Assembly (NCBI RefSeq): GCF_003751225.1
Contig: NZ_RJKE01000001.1
Span: 8,370,001-8,434,000, forward strand
Source: Actinocorallia herbida
GTDB taxonomy: Bacteria > Actinomycetota > Actinomycetes > Streptosporangiales > Streptosporangiaceae
Direction: 5' to 3'
DNA length: 64,000 nt
This document shows positions 51,766-64,000 of this stretch, piece by piece; position 1 is the stretch's first letter; every line of letters begins with the position of its first letter. The notes beneath the pieces are model-generated. The model worked only from the letters and a program-made list of their open reading frames with translations. It had not been told where the DNA came from and did no database searches. The translations under genes and the position numbers were made by a program.

Positions 51766-52623
51766 ATGCAGGAAGCACAGCGCAGCACCGCCGTCAAGCG
51801 GGCCATCCGCCGCCGTACCGAACACCTCGCGGAGGCGCTTCGACCGCCGGGCGTCAAGCCCAAGCGCCGCGTCGAGGTCCCCTCCCGCAGGAACGGTGCG
51901 AAGCGGCTCGTCCCGTCTCCCGTTTTCGTGCTCTCCTCCCAGCGGTCCGGATCGACCCTGCTGCGAGTGATCCTCAACAGCCACACCCAGATCCGGGCAC
52001 CCCACGAACTGCACCTGAGGACCCTCAAGGTCGAGCCCAGCCGTGAGTTCTCCGACGACGTCATGGGCGCGCTCGGCCTCACCCGCAAGGAGCTCGAGCA
52101 CCTCCTGTGGGACCGGATCCTCCACCACGAGATGGAGCGCAGCCACGCCAGCGTGATCGTCGACAAGACCCCGGCGAACGCGCTGATCTGGCGCCGTGTC
52201 CACAGCGCCTGGCCCAAGGCCCGGTACATCTTCCTGCTCCGGCACCCCCAGTCGGTCGTCGAGTCGGTGATGAACCGCCGCAAGGGCGCCGACCTCGACG
52301 CCGTCGTCCAGGAGACGTACAACTACGTCGCCGGCGTCGAAGAGGCCCGCCAGAACCTCGACGGCGTCACCGTCAGGTACGAGGACCTCACCGCCGACCC
52401 CGAGCGGGAGACCAAGCGGATCTGCGAATACCTCGGCCTCCCCTGGGAAGCCGGGATGGTCGACTACGGATCCCAGGACCACGGCCCGATCAAGCCGGTC
52501 TTCGGCGACTGGAGCGCCAACATCAAGTCCGGCAAGGTCCAGGCCGCCCGCCCCCTCCCCACCGTCGACACCATCGACCCCAAGCTCCTCGACATCGTCA
52601 AGGCCTGGGGATATCTGGACTAG
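51766..52623 (+). CDS. Sulfotransferase family protein
   Basis: 285 residues. The PAPS 5'-phosphosulfate loop is VLSSQRSGSTLLR near residues 56-68, the 3'-phosphate site FLLRHPQSVVESVMNRR near 156-172, and VRYEDLTADPERETKRI follows later. It transfers sulfate from PAPS to a hydroxyl of an unknown sugar or lipid. GAGGG abuts the ATG, an unusually short spacing. Beside a sulfatase and envelope glycan genes, a sulfated wall glycan or glycolipid is the likely product. Confidence 0.88.
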   Translation: MQEAQRSTAVKRAIRRRTEHLAEALRPPGVKPKRRVEVPSRRNGAKRLVPSPVFVLSSQRSGSTLLRVILNSHTQIRAPHELHLRTLKVEPSREFSDDVMGALGLTRKELEHLLWDRILHHEMERSHASVIVDKTPANALIWRRVHSAWPKARYIFLLRHPQSVVESVMNRRKGADLDAVVQETYNYVAGVEEARQNLDGVTVRYEDLTADPERETKRICEYLGLPWEAGMVDYGSQDHGPIKPVFGDWSANIKSGKVQAARPLPTVDTIDPKLLDIVKAWGYLD

Positions 52624-52643
52624 CACGACCCCGCATTCGACCA

Positions 52644-52676
52644 CGGCCCCGTCACCCCTCCCGGGTGGCGGGGCCG
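52644..52676 (+). terminator. Intrinsic terminator after the sulfotransferase
   Basis: Fourteen-bp stem with one mismatch (52644-52657 with 52663-52676), CTCCC loop, 20 bases after the stop codon. Confidence 0.75.
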
Positions 52677-52793
52677 CAGTCTTGCCAGTCGCCCGCAAGG
52701 TGCCTTGTGGCGTTCACTCTGTGTACATCCCCGCTGGTCACGATGCCGATGTAAGGAACTTCATCGGATCGCGGGAGATCAGGAGGCAGTCCC

Positions 52794-53795
52794 ATGCGGG
52801 TCTGCGTCTGCACCGTCGGCCACCACCCCGAGGACGCGCGGATTCTGCACCGGCAGATCCGGGCGCTGCTCGACGGAGGCCACCGGGTCACGTACATCGC
52901 GCCGTTCCGGGCGCACCGCGCCACACCGTGGCGGGAGATCACCCCCGTCGACGTGCCGCTGCGGGCGCACCGGTTCCACACGCTGAGGCACGCGCGGCGG
53001 GCCCTGGCCGAACGGGCCCGGCACACCGATCTCTACCTGCTGCACGATCCGGAGCTGCGCAGGGCGGTCCCGCGCGGGGTCCCCGCGGTCCTCGGCGGCC
53101 GGTTCCCGACGCTGACGCCCGTCCCTGCCGAGCCGCCACGGCCCCCGGACGACCCCCGGGTCGTCCGCCTCGGCAGGCTGTCCAGGACCGGAGGCGCGGC
53201 GGAGATCATCGAGACGGCCAGGGGCCTGGCCGAGCACGGGATCGCGGTCGAGCTGATCGGGGCCGCCGACGAGGACGTCAGGCCGCTGCTGCGCGACGCC
53301 GTCCGCGAGGGGGCGCTGCGCTGGTACGGGTTCGTGCCGAACGACCGGGCACTGCGGATCGTCTCCGGCGCGTCGGCGGCCCTCGGCCCGCTGCGGCCCG
53401 CCCGGCCCGTCACCAGTGAGGTGCCCGCCCCGGTCCTGGAGTACCTGGCCCACGGCGTCCCCGTGATCGCCGGGCCCGACCCCGCCGCCGCCTACCTGCT
53501 GGAGGAGACGGGCGCGGGCCTGATCGTGCCGAACCCCGCCGCGGCGATCCAGGCCGTGCTGCGGCTGCGGGCCGACGCCGCCCTGCGCTCGGACATGGCC
53601 CGCCGCGGCCACCGGGCCGCCGCCGCCCGCTTCGCCTGGGCGGACGCCGCCCCTGCCTTCCTGGCCGCCCTGGAGGCCGCCGCAGACGGCACCGGCACCG
53701 CCGTCGTCAGCGCAGATGGGCGAATCGCCGCGCCCACGCCGCGAACCACGGCCCGTAGAACGGCGCGCCCTCCGCGAGCGGCATCACATAGGTGA
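52794..53795 (+). CDS. Glycosyltransferase (GT-B, GT4-like), short N-domain
   Basis: 333 residues. MRVCVCTVGHHPEDARILHRQIRAL opens a compact acceptor domain; the donor domain has VRLGRLSRTGGAAEIIE near residue 125 and VLEYLAHGVPVIAGPDP near residue 215, the last with the conserved glutamate. AGGAGG lies seven bases before the ATG. The 3' end overlaps the convergent HD-domain gene by 89 bases, giving a low-complexity Arg-rich tail that may be of little importance. Confidence 0.8.
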   Translation: MRVCVCTVGHHPEDARILHRQIRALLDGGHRVTYIAPFRAHRATPWREITPVDVPLRAHRFHTLRHARRALAERARHTDLYLLHDPELRRAVPRGVPAVLGGRFPTLTPVPAEPPRPPDDPRVVRLGRLSRTGGAAEIIETARGLAEHGIAVELIGAADEDVRPLLRDAVREGALRWYGFVPNDRALRIVSGASAALGPLRPARPVTSEVPAPVLEYLAHGVPVIAGPDPAAAYLLEETGAGLIVPNPAAAIQAVLRLRADAALRSDMARRGHRAAAARFAWADAAPAFLAALEAAADGTGTAVVSADGRIAAPTPRTTARRTARPPRAASHR

Positions 53796-54342
53796 CGGTC
53801 TCCGCGTAGTACCTGCGCTGAAAGTCCAGCGGCATCCGGTCCAGCGTCGCGACATTGCTCGCCCGGTCCGCCAGCTTCACCGCGATCACCTGCGGCGGTG
53901 CTTCCCGCAGCCGCCGCAGGTAGGCGACCTTGCCCGTCCGCTTCTCCCGCTTGCTCGCCGCCGGGGGCTTGGTCAGCCAGTCCACGTACTCGGCGACGAC
54001 GGGCCCGAACTCCGCCTCCAGATCGGCGATCGTCGCCGCGGTGTCCTCGGCCGTGTCGTGCAGCAGCGCGGCGGCCAGGACCTGGGGATCACGCTCGCCC
54101 GCCCCGATGGCGAGCACCTCGAGCGCCTCGAACAGATGGACGGTGTAGGGCTCGCCCGTCGGCCTCAGCTGGCCGCCGTGCCAGCGCGCGGCGGCCTCGG
54201 CGGCCCGGCTGACGAGGTCGAGGCCCTCGGGGTCCAGGAGCTCGGCGAGTTCGGGCGCGACGTCGGCCCAGCTCCGCCAGGCGCCGGGCACCTCACGCGG
54301 AGAGCCGGGCTCGGCGGGGTCGCTCGGGTGGTCGGTGTTCAC
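53707..54342 (-). CDS. HD-domain hydrolase (SpoT/MESH1-like)
   Basis: 211 residues. RAAEAAARWHGGQLRPTGEPYTVHL, ALLHDTAEDT (HD pair and following acidic residues) and VIAVKLADRASNV match the ppGpp-hydrolase HD domain without a synthetase, TGS or ACT domain. It is likely a small alarmone hydrolase or related metal-dependent phosphohydrolase. GTG 54342 has GGTGAA upstream; a longer frame to 55005 overlaps the divergent SRPBCC gene. Confidence 0.83.
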   Translation of the reverse strand: MNTDHPSDPAEPGSPREVPGAWRSWADVAPELAELLDPEGLDLVSRAAEAAARWHGGQLRPTGEPYTVHLFEALEVLAIGAGERDPQVLAAALLHDTAEDTAATIADLEAEFGPVVAEYVDWLTKPPAASKREKRTGKVAYLRRLREAPPQVIAVKLADRASNVATLDRMPLDFQRRYYAETVTYVMPLAEGAPFYGPWFAAWARRFAHLR

Positions 54343-54372
54343 GGATTCACCGTAGTGCGGGAGGATCGGCCC

Positions 54373-54891
54373 ATGGGAGCTGAGACCGGAGCCGAACGGG
54401 AATGGGTCGCCGAGGAGAGCGTGCTGATAGACGCCTCCCCCGAGACGGTCTTCGCCGCGGTGTCCGATCCCCGCCAGGTCGTCCGCTGGTCGCCCGAGGT
54501 GTTCCGGGTCTGGGTCCGCGACGAGCCGATCGAGGAGTTCAGCAGGTTCGTCGGATTCAACCGGCGCGGCCCCTTCGTCTGGTTCACCAACTGCGAGGTC
54601 ACCGTCCACGACCCGGAGAGGGTCTTCGCCTTCCGCGTCATGTCCTTCGGCATGGAGGTCGCCCTGTGGGGCTACCGCCTCGAACCCGTCGGCTCCGGCA
54701 CCCGCCTCACCGAGTACTGGCAGGACCTCCGCCGCGGCAGCCGCACCGCCCCCCTCGTCTCCCTCCTCGGCCGCGTCTTCACCGGCACCCCGCCCGCCCG
54801 CCGCGCCGCCCTCAACCGCGCCGGCATGCGCACCACCCTCACCGGGATCAAGGCGGCCCTGGAGACCCCCGCGGACCGGCCCTCCACCTGA
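54373..54891 (+). CDS. SRPBCC (START/polyketide-cyclase-like) family protein
   Basis: 172 residues with the SRPBCC pattern: ESVLIDASPETVFAAVSDP at the N-terminus, then VVRWSPEVFRVWV and a long C-terminal helix (RAGMRTTLTGIKAALE). These proteins form a hydrophobic pocket that binds small ligands. GGAGG lies about nine bases before the ATG. It is divergent from the HD hydrolase gene and upstream of helR. Confidence 0.85.
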   Translation: MGAETGAEREWVAEESVLIDASPETVFAAVSDPRQVVRWSPEVFRVWVRDEPIEEFSRFVGFNRRGPFVWFTNCEVTVHDPERVFAFRVMSFGMEVALWGYRLEPVGSGTRLTEYWQDLRRGSRTAPLVSLLGRVFTGTPPARRAALNRAGMRTTLTGIKAALETPADRPST

Positions 54892-55023
54892 ACACCCCCG
54901 ACCGCCTAAGCTGCATAGGATGCGCGCTCGCGGAGCGGGCGAGGCCGAAGTGGCAGGGCCGGGGATCTCAGGCTCCCGAAGACCACCGCGCCGGAGGCGC
55001 GGCACAGCGAATCAGGAGAAGCA

Positions 55024-57402
55024 TTGTCGACCGAAGTGGGCGGGCCGGGCGCCGGACCCGCGTCCGGGCCGGGCGCGGGGCAGGTCAAAGACGCGGAGAT
55101 CGCCGCGGAGCAGACCCGGGTCGACGCCGCCTACGTCCGGCTCGGCGAGATGCGGAGCGAGGCCGAGCACATGCTGCGGGAGGGCTTCCGGCAGGCGCAG
55201 GCCGGGACCCGCAGTTCACTGGTCGACCGGGACGCGATGGTCTACCAGGCGTCACTGCGCGCCCAGGCGCTGAACATCGCCGACGACGGGCTCGTCTTCG
55301 GCCGGCTCGACCTGGGCGTCAAGGCGGCGGCCGCCACCGTCGAGGCGCCTGAAGGGGCCGAGGACAAGGCGTCCGAACGGAACGGTCCGCTTTACATCGG
55401 CAGGGTGGGCGTCCGCACCCGCGACCACGAGTCCCTCGTCATCGACTGGCGCGCCCCCGCCGCCGAGGCGTTCTACCGCGCGACCCCCGAGGACCCGCGC
55501 GACGTCATCCGCCGCCGGGTCCTGCACTCGCGCGGCCACCGCGTCATCGACATCGAGGACGACCTCCTGCAGCCCGCGCGCGCCGACGGCCTCACCGTCG
55601 TCGGCGACGGCGCGTTCCTCGCGTCCCTCGCCCGCACCCGCGAAGGCGCGATGCGCGACATCGTCGCCACGATCCAGCGCGAGCAGGACGTCATCATCCG
55701 CGCCCCCGCCGACGGCACGGTCATCGTGCGCGGCGGGCCCGGCACCGGAAAGACCGCGGTCGCCCTGCACCGGGTCGCCTATCTGCTCTTCCACCACCGC
55801 CGCAGGTTCGGCGGCCGCGGCGTCCTCATCGTCGGCCCCAACCAGCGGTTCACCGCCTACATCGAACGGGTCCTGCCGTCGCTCGGCGAGGGCTCGGCGG
55901 CGCTGCGCTCACTCGGCGACCTCGTCTCCGGCGTCGTCGCCACCCGGCACGACACCCCCGAGCTGAGCCGGATCAAGGGCGCGGGCGCGATGGCCGGGAT
56001 CATGCGGCGCGCGGTCGGCGACCACCCGCCGGACGCCCCCGACCTCCTGACGGTCGTGCACGCGGGCGTCGTCGTCAGGCTCGACCGGCACCGGCTGGAC
56101 AAGATCCGCCGCCAGATCCACCAGCGCGTCTCCGGCAGCGTCAACACCGCGCGCCGCAAGGTCGCCGAGACCCTCCTCGACGCCCTGTGGGACAGGTTCG
56201 TGGAGATCGGCGGCCTCGTCGACGCCCCCGGCATCAAGCGCGGCGAGTTCATCGCCAACGCCCGCGACCAGTTCGGCGACTTCCTCACCGCCTGGTGGCC
56301 GATCCGCACGCCCGGCGAGGTGCTGCGCGCGCTCGGCGACCCCGAGCGGCTGCGCGAGGCCGCCGGCCGCGACCTCTCCCCCGCCCAGATCGGCCGCCTC
56401 GCCGCGTCGTTCGCCCGCGAGGACGACTGGTCCTACCAGGACGTCGCGCTCCTCGACGAGATCGACGCGGTCCTCGGCCGGCCGCCGCGCGCCGCGGGCA
56501 AGGTCCGCGAGGACGACCCGTACGTGGTCGACGGCGTCAACATCCTCACCGGCGAGGAGGTCGCCGACTGGGAGCCGGAGTACCGCGAGCTGAGCACCTC
56601 CATCGAACGGTCCGAGCGGGCCCGCCGCGTCGACGACGAGGCCGAGGAGGCCACGGACTTCGGGCACGTCGTCGTGGACGAGGCCCAGGACCTGTCCCCG
56701 ATGCAGTGGCGGATGCTCGGCCGCCGCGGTCGCCAGGCCACCTGGACCGTCGTGGAGGACCCCGCGCAGTCGGCATGGGAGGACCTCGCGGCGTCCCGGC
56801 AGGCCATGTCCGCGGCCCTCGGCATCGCCGAGGCCCCCGGCCACGGCCAGGCCCCGTCCCGCGGGCCCGGAGGACGCCGAGGCGGGCGCAACAGGCGCGG
56901 CGGGCCCTCCCGCACCCCGCGCCGTCCGCACCACGCCTACGAGCTCACCACGAACTACCGCAACTCCATCGAGATCGCCTCGGTCGCGACCCGCGTCCTC
57001 GCCAGGGCCGTGCCCGACGCGACCCCGGCGCGCGCCGTCCGGCGCAGCGGCCACGACGCGGTCATCGCCCTCCACCAGGACGCCGACCAGCCGACCCTCC
57101 TGCACGCCGCCCGCGACGCCGTCGTGGACCTCCTCGGCCAGGTCGAGGGCACCATCGGCGTGATCCTCCCGCTCGGCTGGCCCAAGGAGACCTGGGACGT
57201 CCCCGACCGCGTCCAGCTGCTCGACGTCCTCGAAGCCAAGGGCCTCGAATTCGACGCCGCGGTCCTGCTCTCCCCCGAAACCGTCGCCGCCCAATCCCCC
57301 ACCGGCCTCCGCACCCTCTACGTGGCCGTCTCCCGAGCCACCCAACGCCTCACGGTCCTCACCACCGACCCTGAATGGGAAAAGCTCCTCGGCAACCGCT
57401 GA
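55024..57402 (+). CDS. helR: HelR-type RNA polymerase recycling ATPase (HelD/UvrD-like)
   Basis: 792 residues. An N-terminal helical arm (near residues 20-75) precedes an SF1-type core: Walker A GGPGTGKTAVALHR near 237-250, Walker B VVVDEAQDLSPMQW near 548-561, TTNYRNS near 642, EAKGLEFDAAVLLSP near 738 and YVAVSRATQRL near 765. No DNA-helicase accessory domains are present. HelD/HelR proteins release stalled RNA polymerase and can displace rifamycins. TTG 55024 has AGGAGAA upstream. A small CG-rich hairpin lies at 54985-55002. Confidence 0.88.
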   Translation: MSTEVGGPGAGPASGPGAGQVKDAEIAAEQTRVDAAYVRLGEMRSEAEHMLREGFRQAQAGTRSSLVDRDAMVYQASLRAQALNIADDGLVFGRLDLGVKAAAATVEAPEGAEDKASERNGPLYIGRVGVRTRDHESLVIDWRAPAAEAFYRATPEDPRDVIRRRVLHSRGHRVIDIEDDLLQPARADGLTVVGDGAFLASLARTREGAMRDIVATIQREQDVIIRAPADGTVIVRGGPGTGKTAVALHRVAYLLFHHRRRFGGRGVLIVGPNQRFTAYIERVLPSLGEGSAALRSLGDLVSGVVATRHDTPELSRIKGAGAMAGIMRRAVGDHPPDAPDLLTVVHAGVVVRLDRHRLDKIRRQIHQRVSGSVNTARRKVAETLLDALWDRFVEIGGLVDAPGIKRGEFIANARDQFGDFLTAWWPIRTPGEVLRALGDPERLREAAGRDLSPAQIGRLAASFAREDDWSYQDVALLDEIDAVLGRPPRAAGKVREDDPYVVDGVNILTGEEVADWEPEYRELSTSIERSERARRVDDEAEEATDFGHVVVDEAQDLSPMQWRMLGRRGRQATWTVVEDPAQSAWEDLAASRQAMSAALGIAEAPGHGQAPSRGPGGRRGGRNRRGGPSRTPRRPHHAYELTTNYRNSIEIASVATRVLARAVPDATPARAVRRSGHDAVIALHQDADQPTLLHAARDAVVDLLGQVEGTIGVILPLGWPKETWDVPDRVQLLDVLEAKGLEFDAAVLLSPETVAAQSPTGLRTLYVAVSRATQRLTVLTTDPEWEKLLGNR

Positions 57403-57410
57403 CCGTCCCG

Positions 57411-57444
57411 TGTGCCCCCAGGCCCCTGGCCTGGGGGCACATTT
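57411..57444 (+). terminator. Intrinsic terminator after helR
   Basis: Perfect 12-bp stem (57411-57422 with 57430-57441) followed by TTT. Confidence 0.88.
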
Positions 57445-57507
57445 CGCCTGCGGGACCCCTCCGGATATGCGGAGTGGCCCGGGAATGCAAGAATCCCCGG
57501 GGAATGC

Positions 57508-57542
57508 GGAAAGGCCCCGAACCTGTGGTTCGGGGCCTTTCC
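57508..57542 (-). terminator. rRNA operon terminator
   Basis: Perfect 16-bp stem (57508-57523 with 57527-57542) with a three-base loop and an A-rich/T-rich base, about ten bases past the 3' end of 5S rRNA. Confidence 0.88.
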
Positions 57543-57552
57543 TCACAACAAT

Positions 57553-57668
57553 TGCGGCGGTGTCCTACTCTCCCACACAGTCTCCCGTGCAGTACCATCG
57601 GCGCTGGAGGGCTTAACTTCCGGGTTCGAGATGGGACCGGGTGTTTCCCCTCCGCCATAACCGCCGCA
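57553..57668 (-). rRNA. rrf: 5S ribosomal RNA
   Basis: About 116 bases with the universal 5S core CCCATCTCGAACCCGGAAG and complementary GCGGCGG ends forming helix I. It is the last gene of the rRNA operon. Confidence 0.95.
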
Positions 57669-57799
57669 AGCCTCAGCTCGCGGACACAAACGGTCAGCGA
57701 AAGTATTCTCTTTTTTTGGTGTTGCGGTTCGGCCGGCTGTTTTCCGGGAACCGCACAGGGACGCGAGCACACATGTTACGTCTTGCAGCATGGATGTGT

Positions 57800-62840
<5,041 letters not shown>

Positions 62841-63060
62841 CTACCGACCCGAAGCAAGCTCCGAGCCAAACCTAAAGGTGTTGAAACTGGCAAGAACAAG
62901 GTCTTGGCTGACCTTGTCATTTGCCTCAAAGAAATCCTCAGACGAGGATGACCAGAACCGAAGTCCTGGCCTAATTTGGCACTGACTTTTAGCACGCTGT
63001 TGAGTTCTCAAGAAACGGACTCGCAGTTCGTTCCGCGCCTTTCGGCGTTTCCCTCGCTGC
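62841..63060 (-). promoter_or_regulatory. rRNA operon leader with antitermination-like box
   Basis: The leader between the inner promoter and 16S contains TTTCTTGAGAACTCAACAG (complement near 62998-63016), the conserved actinobacterial rrn leader element, with a TTGAG/CTCAA stem. Confidence 0.7.
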
Positions 63061-63069
63061 GATGTTTCT

Positions 63070-63097
63070 AATTTAGCAGATCCGCGCTGGCTGTCAA
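63070..63097 (-). promoter_or_regulatory. rRNA promoter, proximal
   Basis: On the minus strand TTGACA (63097-63092) and TAAATT (63075-63070) are separated by 16 bases, in an AT-rich stretch about 230 bases before 16S. Confidence 0.75.
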
Positions 63098-63236
63098 ATT
63101 CAGCCGGTTTCCGCTGTGCCATTAAAAAGAGGCAATGCAGTAGCAGGGCTTCTCTTTTCTGGCGATTTACCCACCGGCCGGCCGCCCCGATCTTTCGACC
63201 GCTTCGCGTCCCGCACCCGGTTGGGCACAAGAGAGA

Positions 63237-63265
63237 ACTCTACGCTCTCCCCTGGAGTCCGTCAA
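63237..63265 (-). promoter_or_regulatory. rRNA promoter, distal
   Basis: On the minus strand TTGACG (63265-63260) and TAGAGT (63242-63237) are separated by 17 bases. It lies about 165 bases upstream of the proximal promoter, giving tandem rrn promoters. The remaining sequence up to 63427 holds nothing else I recognise. Confidence 0.7.
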
Positions 63266-63427
63266 ACCAAACCTGCGAACCGGTTCTGGATCCCAGCGGG
63301 ATTCCGAGGCCTTGTCGCGGTTCGTCAGCCTTTCGGCGTCTGACGCGTCCGGCCAACTTACCCCACCCCCACGGTGCTCGCGCCCGGAACGCCGGGATCC
63401 CCCCGCCTCCGTGGCCGGGAAACGACG

Positions 63428-63467
63428 GAGCCGGGCCGCGCCTTCCGGAGAAGGCGCGGCCCGGCTC
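63428..63467 (-). terminator. Strong terminator of the right-edge glycosyltransferase gene
   Basis: Perfect 18-bp stem (63428-63445 with 63450-63467) with a CGGA loop. It separates the glycosyltransferase gene from the rRNA promoters. Confidence 0.88.
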
Positions 63468-63483
63468 GTCAGAAAGGTCCGGC

Positions 63484-64000
63484 TCAGATGATCGGCGGAC
63501 GCCCGGCCCTGGTCATCCGCCACGCGGCGCCCCAGCTGATGGGCCGGCGCGGTCCCGCGTCGGTCTTCCACCCCTCTGCGAAGCCCTTGAACCAGGGCTT
63601 CAGCGCGGCGGGCTTCCGCTCCCGCACCACGGTCATGCCGACCCACACACCCAGATAGGTCATCCCGATCGGCCACGGCAGGTTCCGCCTCGCCAGCCAG
63701 ACGCGGTTGCGCGCGTTGTACCGGTAGAAGCTCGCGTGCCTGGTCGCCAGGGTCGCCGGGTGGCACATGACGGACTCGGCGTCGTAGACGATCCGGTATC
63801 CGGCGTTGATGGCCTGCCAGGCGAGGTCGGTCTCCTCGTGCGCGAAGAAGAAGTTCTCCGGAAGGCCGCCGCCCGCCTCGAACGCGCTCTTGCGCATCGC
63901 GGACGCGCCGCCGAGGAAGGTCGTCACCTCGGAGGAGCGCTCGGGGTCGCCCGCGCGCAGCCTGGGCACATGGCGCCGCTGCCCCGGCCCGCCTTCGGGG
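63484..64000 (-). CDS. GT2 glycosyltransferase, C-terminal part (gene continues past the window)
   Basis: About 172 residues are visible. TTFLGGASAMRKSAFEAGGG and FFFAHEETDLAWQAINAGYRI are the acceptor/ED-x motifs of rhamnosyl- or galactofuranosyl-type GT2 enzymes; the glutamate pair in HEETD is the expected catalytic base region. The N-terminal donor domain lies beyond base 64000. The acceptor is unknown. Confidence 0.82.
   Translation of the reverse strand, partial: PEGGPGQRRHVPRLRAGDPERSSEVTTFLGGASAMRKSAFEAGGGLPENFFFAHEETDLAWQAINAGYRIVYDAESVMCHPATLATRHASFYRYNARNRVWLARRNLPWPIGMTYLGVWVGMTVVRERKPAALKPWFKGFAEGWKTDAGPRRPISWGAAWRMTRAGRPPII

Noticed and set aside
54892-55023. Rifamycin-associated element upstream of helR
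   Set aside because: I looked for the inverted repeat reported before some rifamycin-inducible genes and saw only a small CG-rich hairpin at 54985-55002, which does not match.

Overview
The window is chromosomal DNA of a high-GC actinomycete. Evidence includes strong GC bias at third codon positions, GTG/TTG starts, several probable leaderless starts (a TANNNT box seven bases before the start codon), a fused FbiC for coenzyme F420, an XRE/DUF5753 + DUF397 + anti-sigma-like ATPase group, an actinobacterial HelR-type ATPase, and an rRNA operon without tRNA in its spacer. The order Streptosporangiales (Thermomonosporaceae such as Actinomadura or Actinocorallia) is my guess; the complete 16S gene at 61326-62840 would settle it.

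Layout. 0-5.9 kb: an acyl-CoA ligase, a flavin reductase and a luciferase-like monooxygenase share a near-identical palindromic operator, followed by an MFS exporter and a lone ATPase. 6-8.7 kb: a DUF4097 protein with a DrrAB-like ABC transporter behind a promoter covered by GCAAC/GTTGC sites. 8.8-11.2 kb: a broken ATPase gene, then an AbiL-like (RloA/RloB) two-gene defence cassette. 11.2-13.5 kb: signalling triad. 13.5-19.4 kb: FbiC, an AlkA-like glycosylase, a sugar-nucleotide transferase, a flippase-like membrane protein and thioredoxin.

19.4-53.8 kb is a long cell-envelope glycopolymer region: glycosyltransferases, two LytR-CpsA-Psr (LCP) ligases, a GT-C-like membrane protein, an O-acyltransferase, two GT2/CDP-glycerol glycerophosphotransferase (TagF-like) proteins, an MptB-like mannosyltransferase and, at its core (41.2-50.0 kb), a nonulosonic acid module. 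This module has a cytidylyltransferase fused to a HAD phosphatase (the domain order of vertebrate CMP-sialate synthetase), a short NeuB-type synthase without the SAF domain, two polysialyltransferase-like proteins (one seemingly without catalytic residues), two paralogous GT2 enzymes, and two further candidate transferases. A sulfatase and a sulfotransferase follow. There is no UDP-GlcNAc 2-epimerase, and a phosphatase is fused to the activating enzyme. I therefore infer a Kdn-type (teichulosonic acid-like) polymer rather than N-acetylneuraminate, finished by LCP attachment to peptidoglycan.

53.7-57.4 kb holds an HD-domain hydrolase, an SRPBCC protein and HelR. 57.5-63.3 kb is a complete rRNA operon on the minus strand (16S-23S-5S) with tandem promoters. 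The window ends inside another GT2 gene. I see no tRNA, CRISPR array, insertion sequence or prophage.
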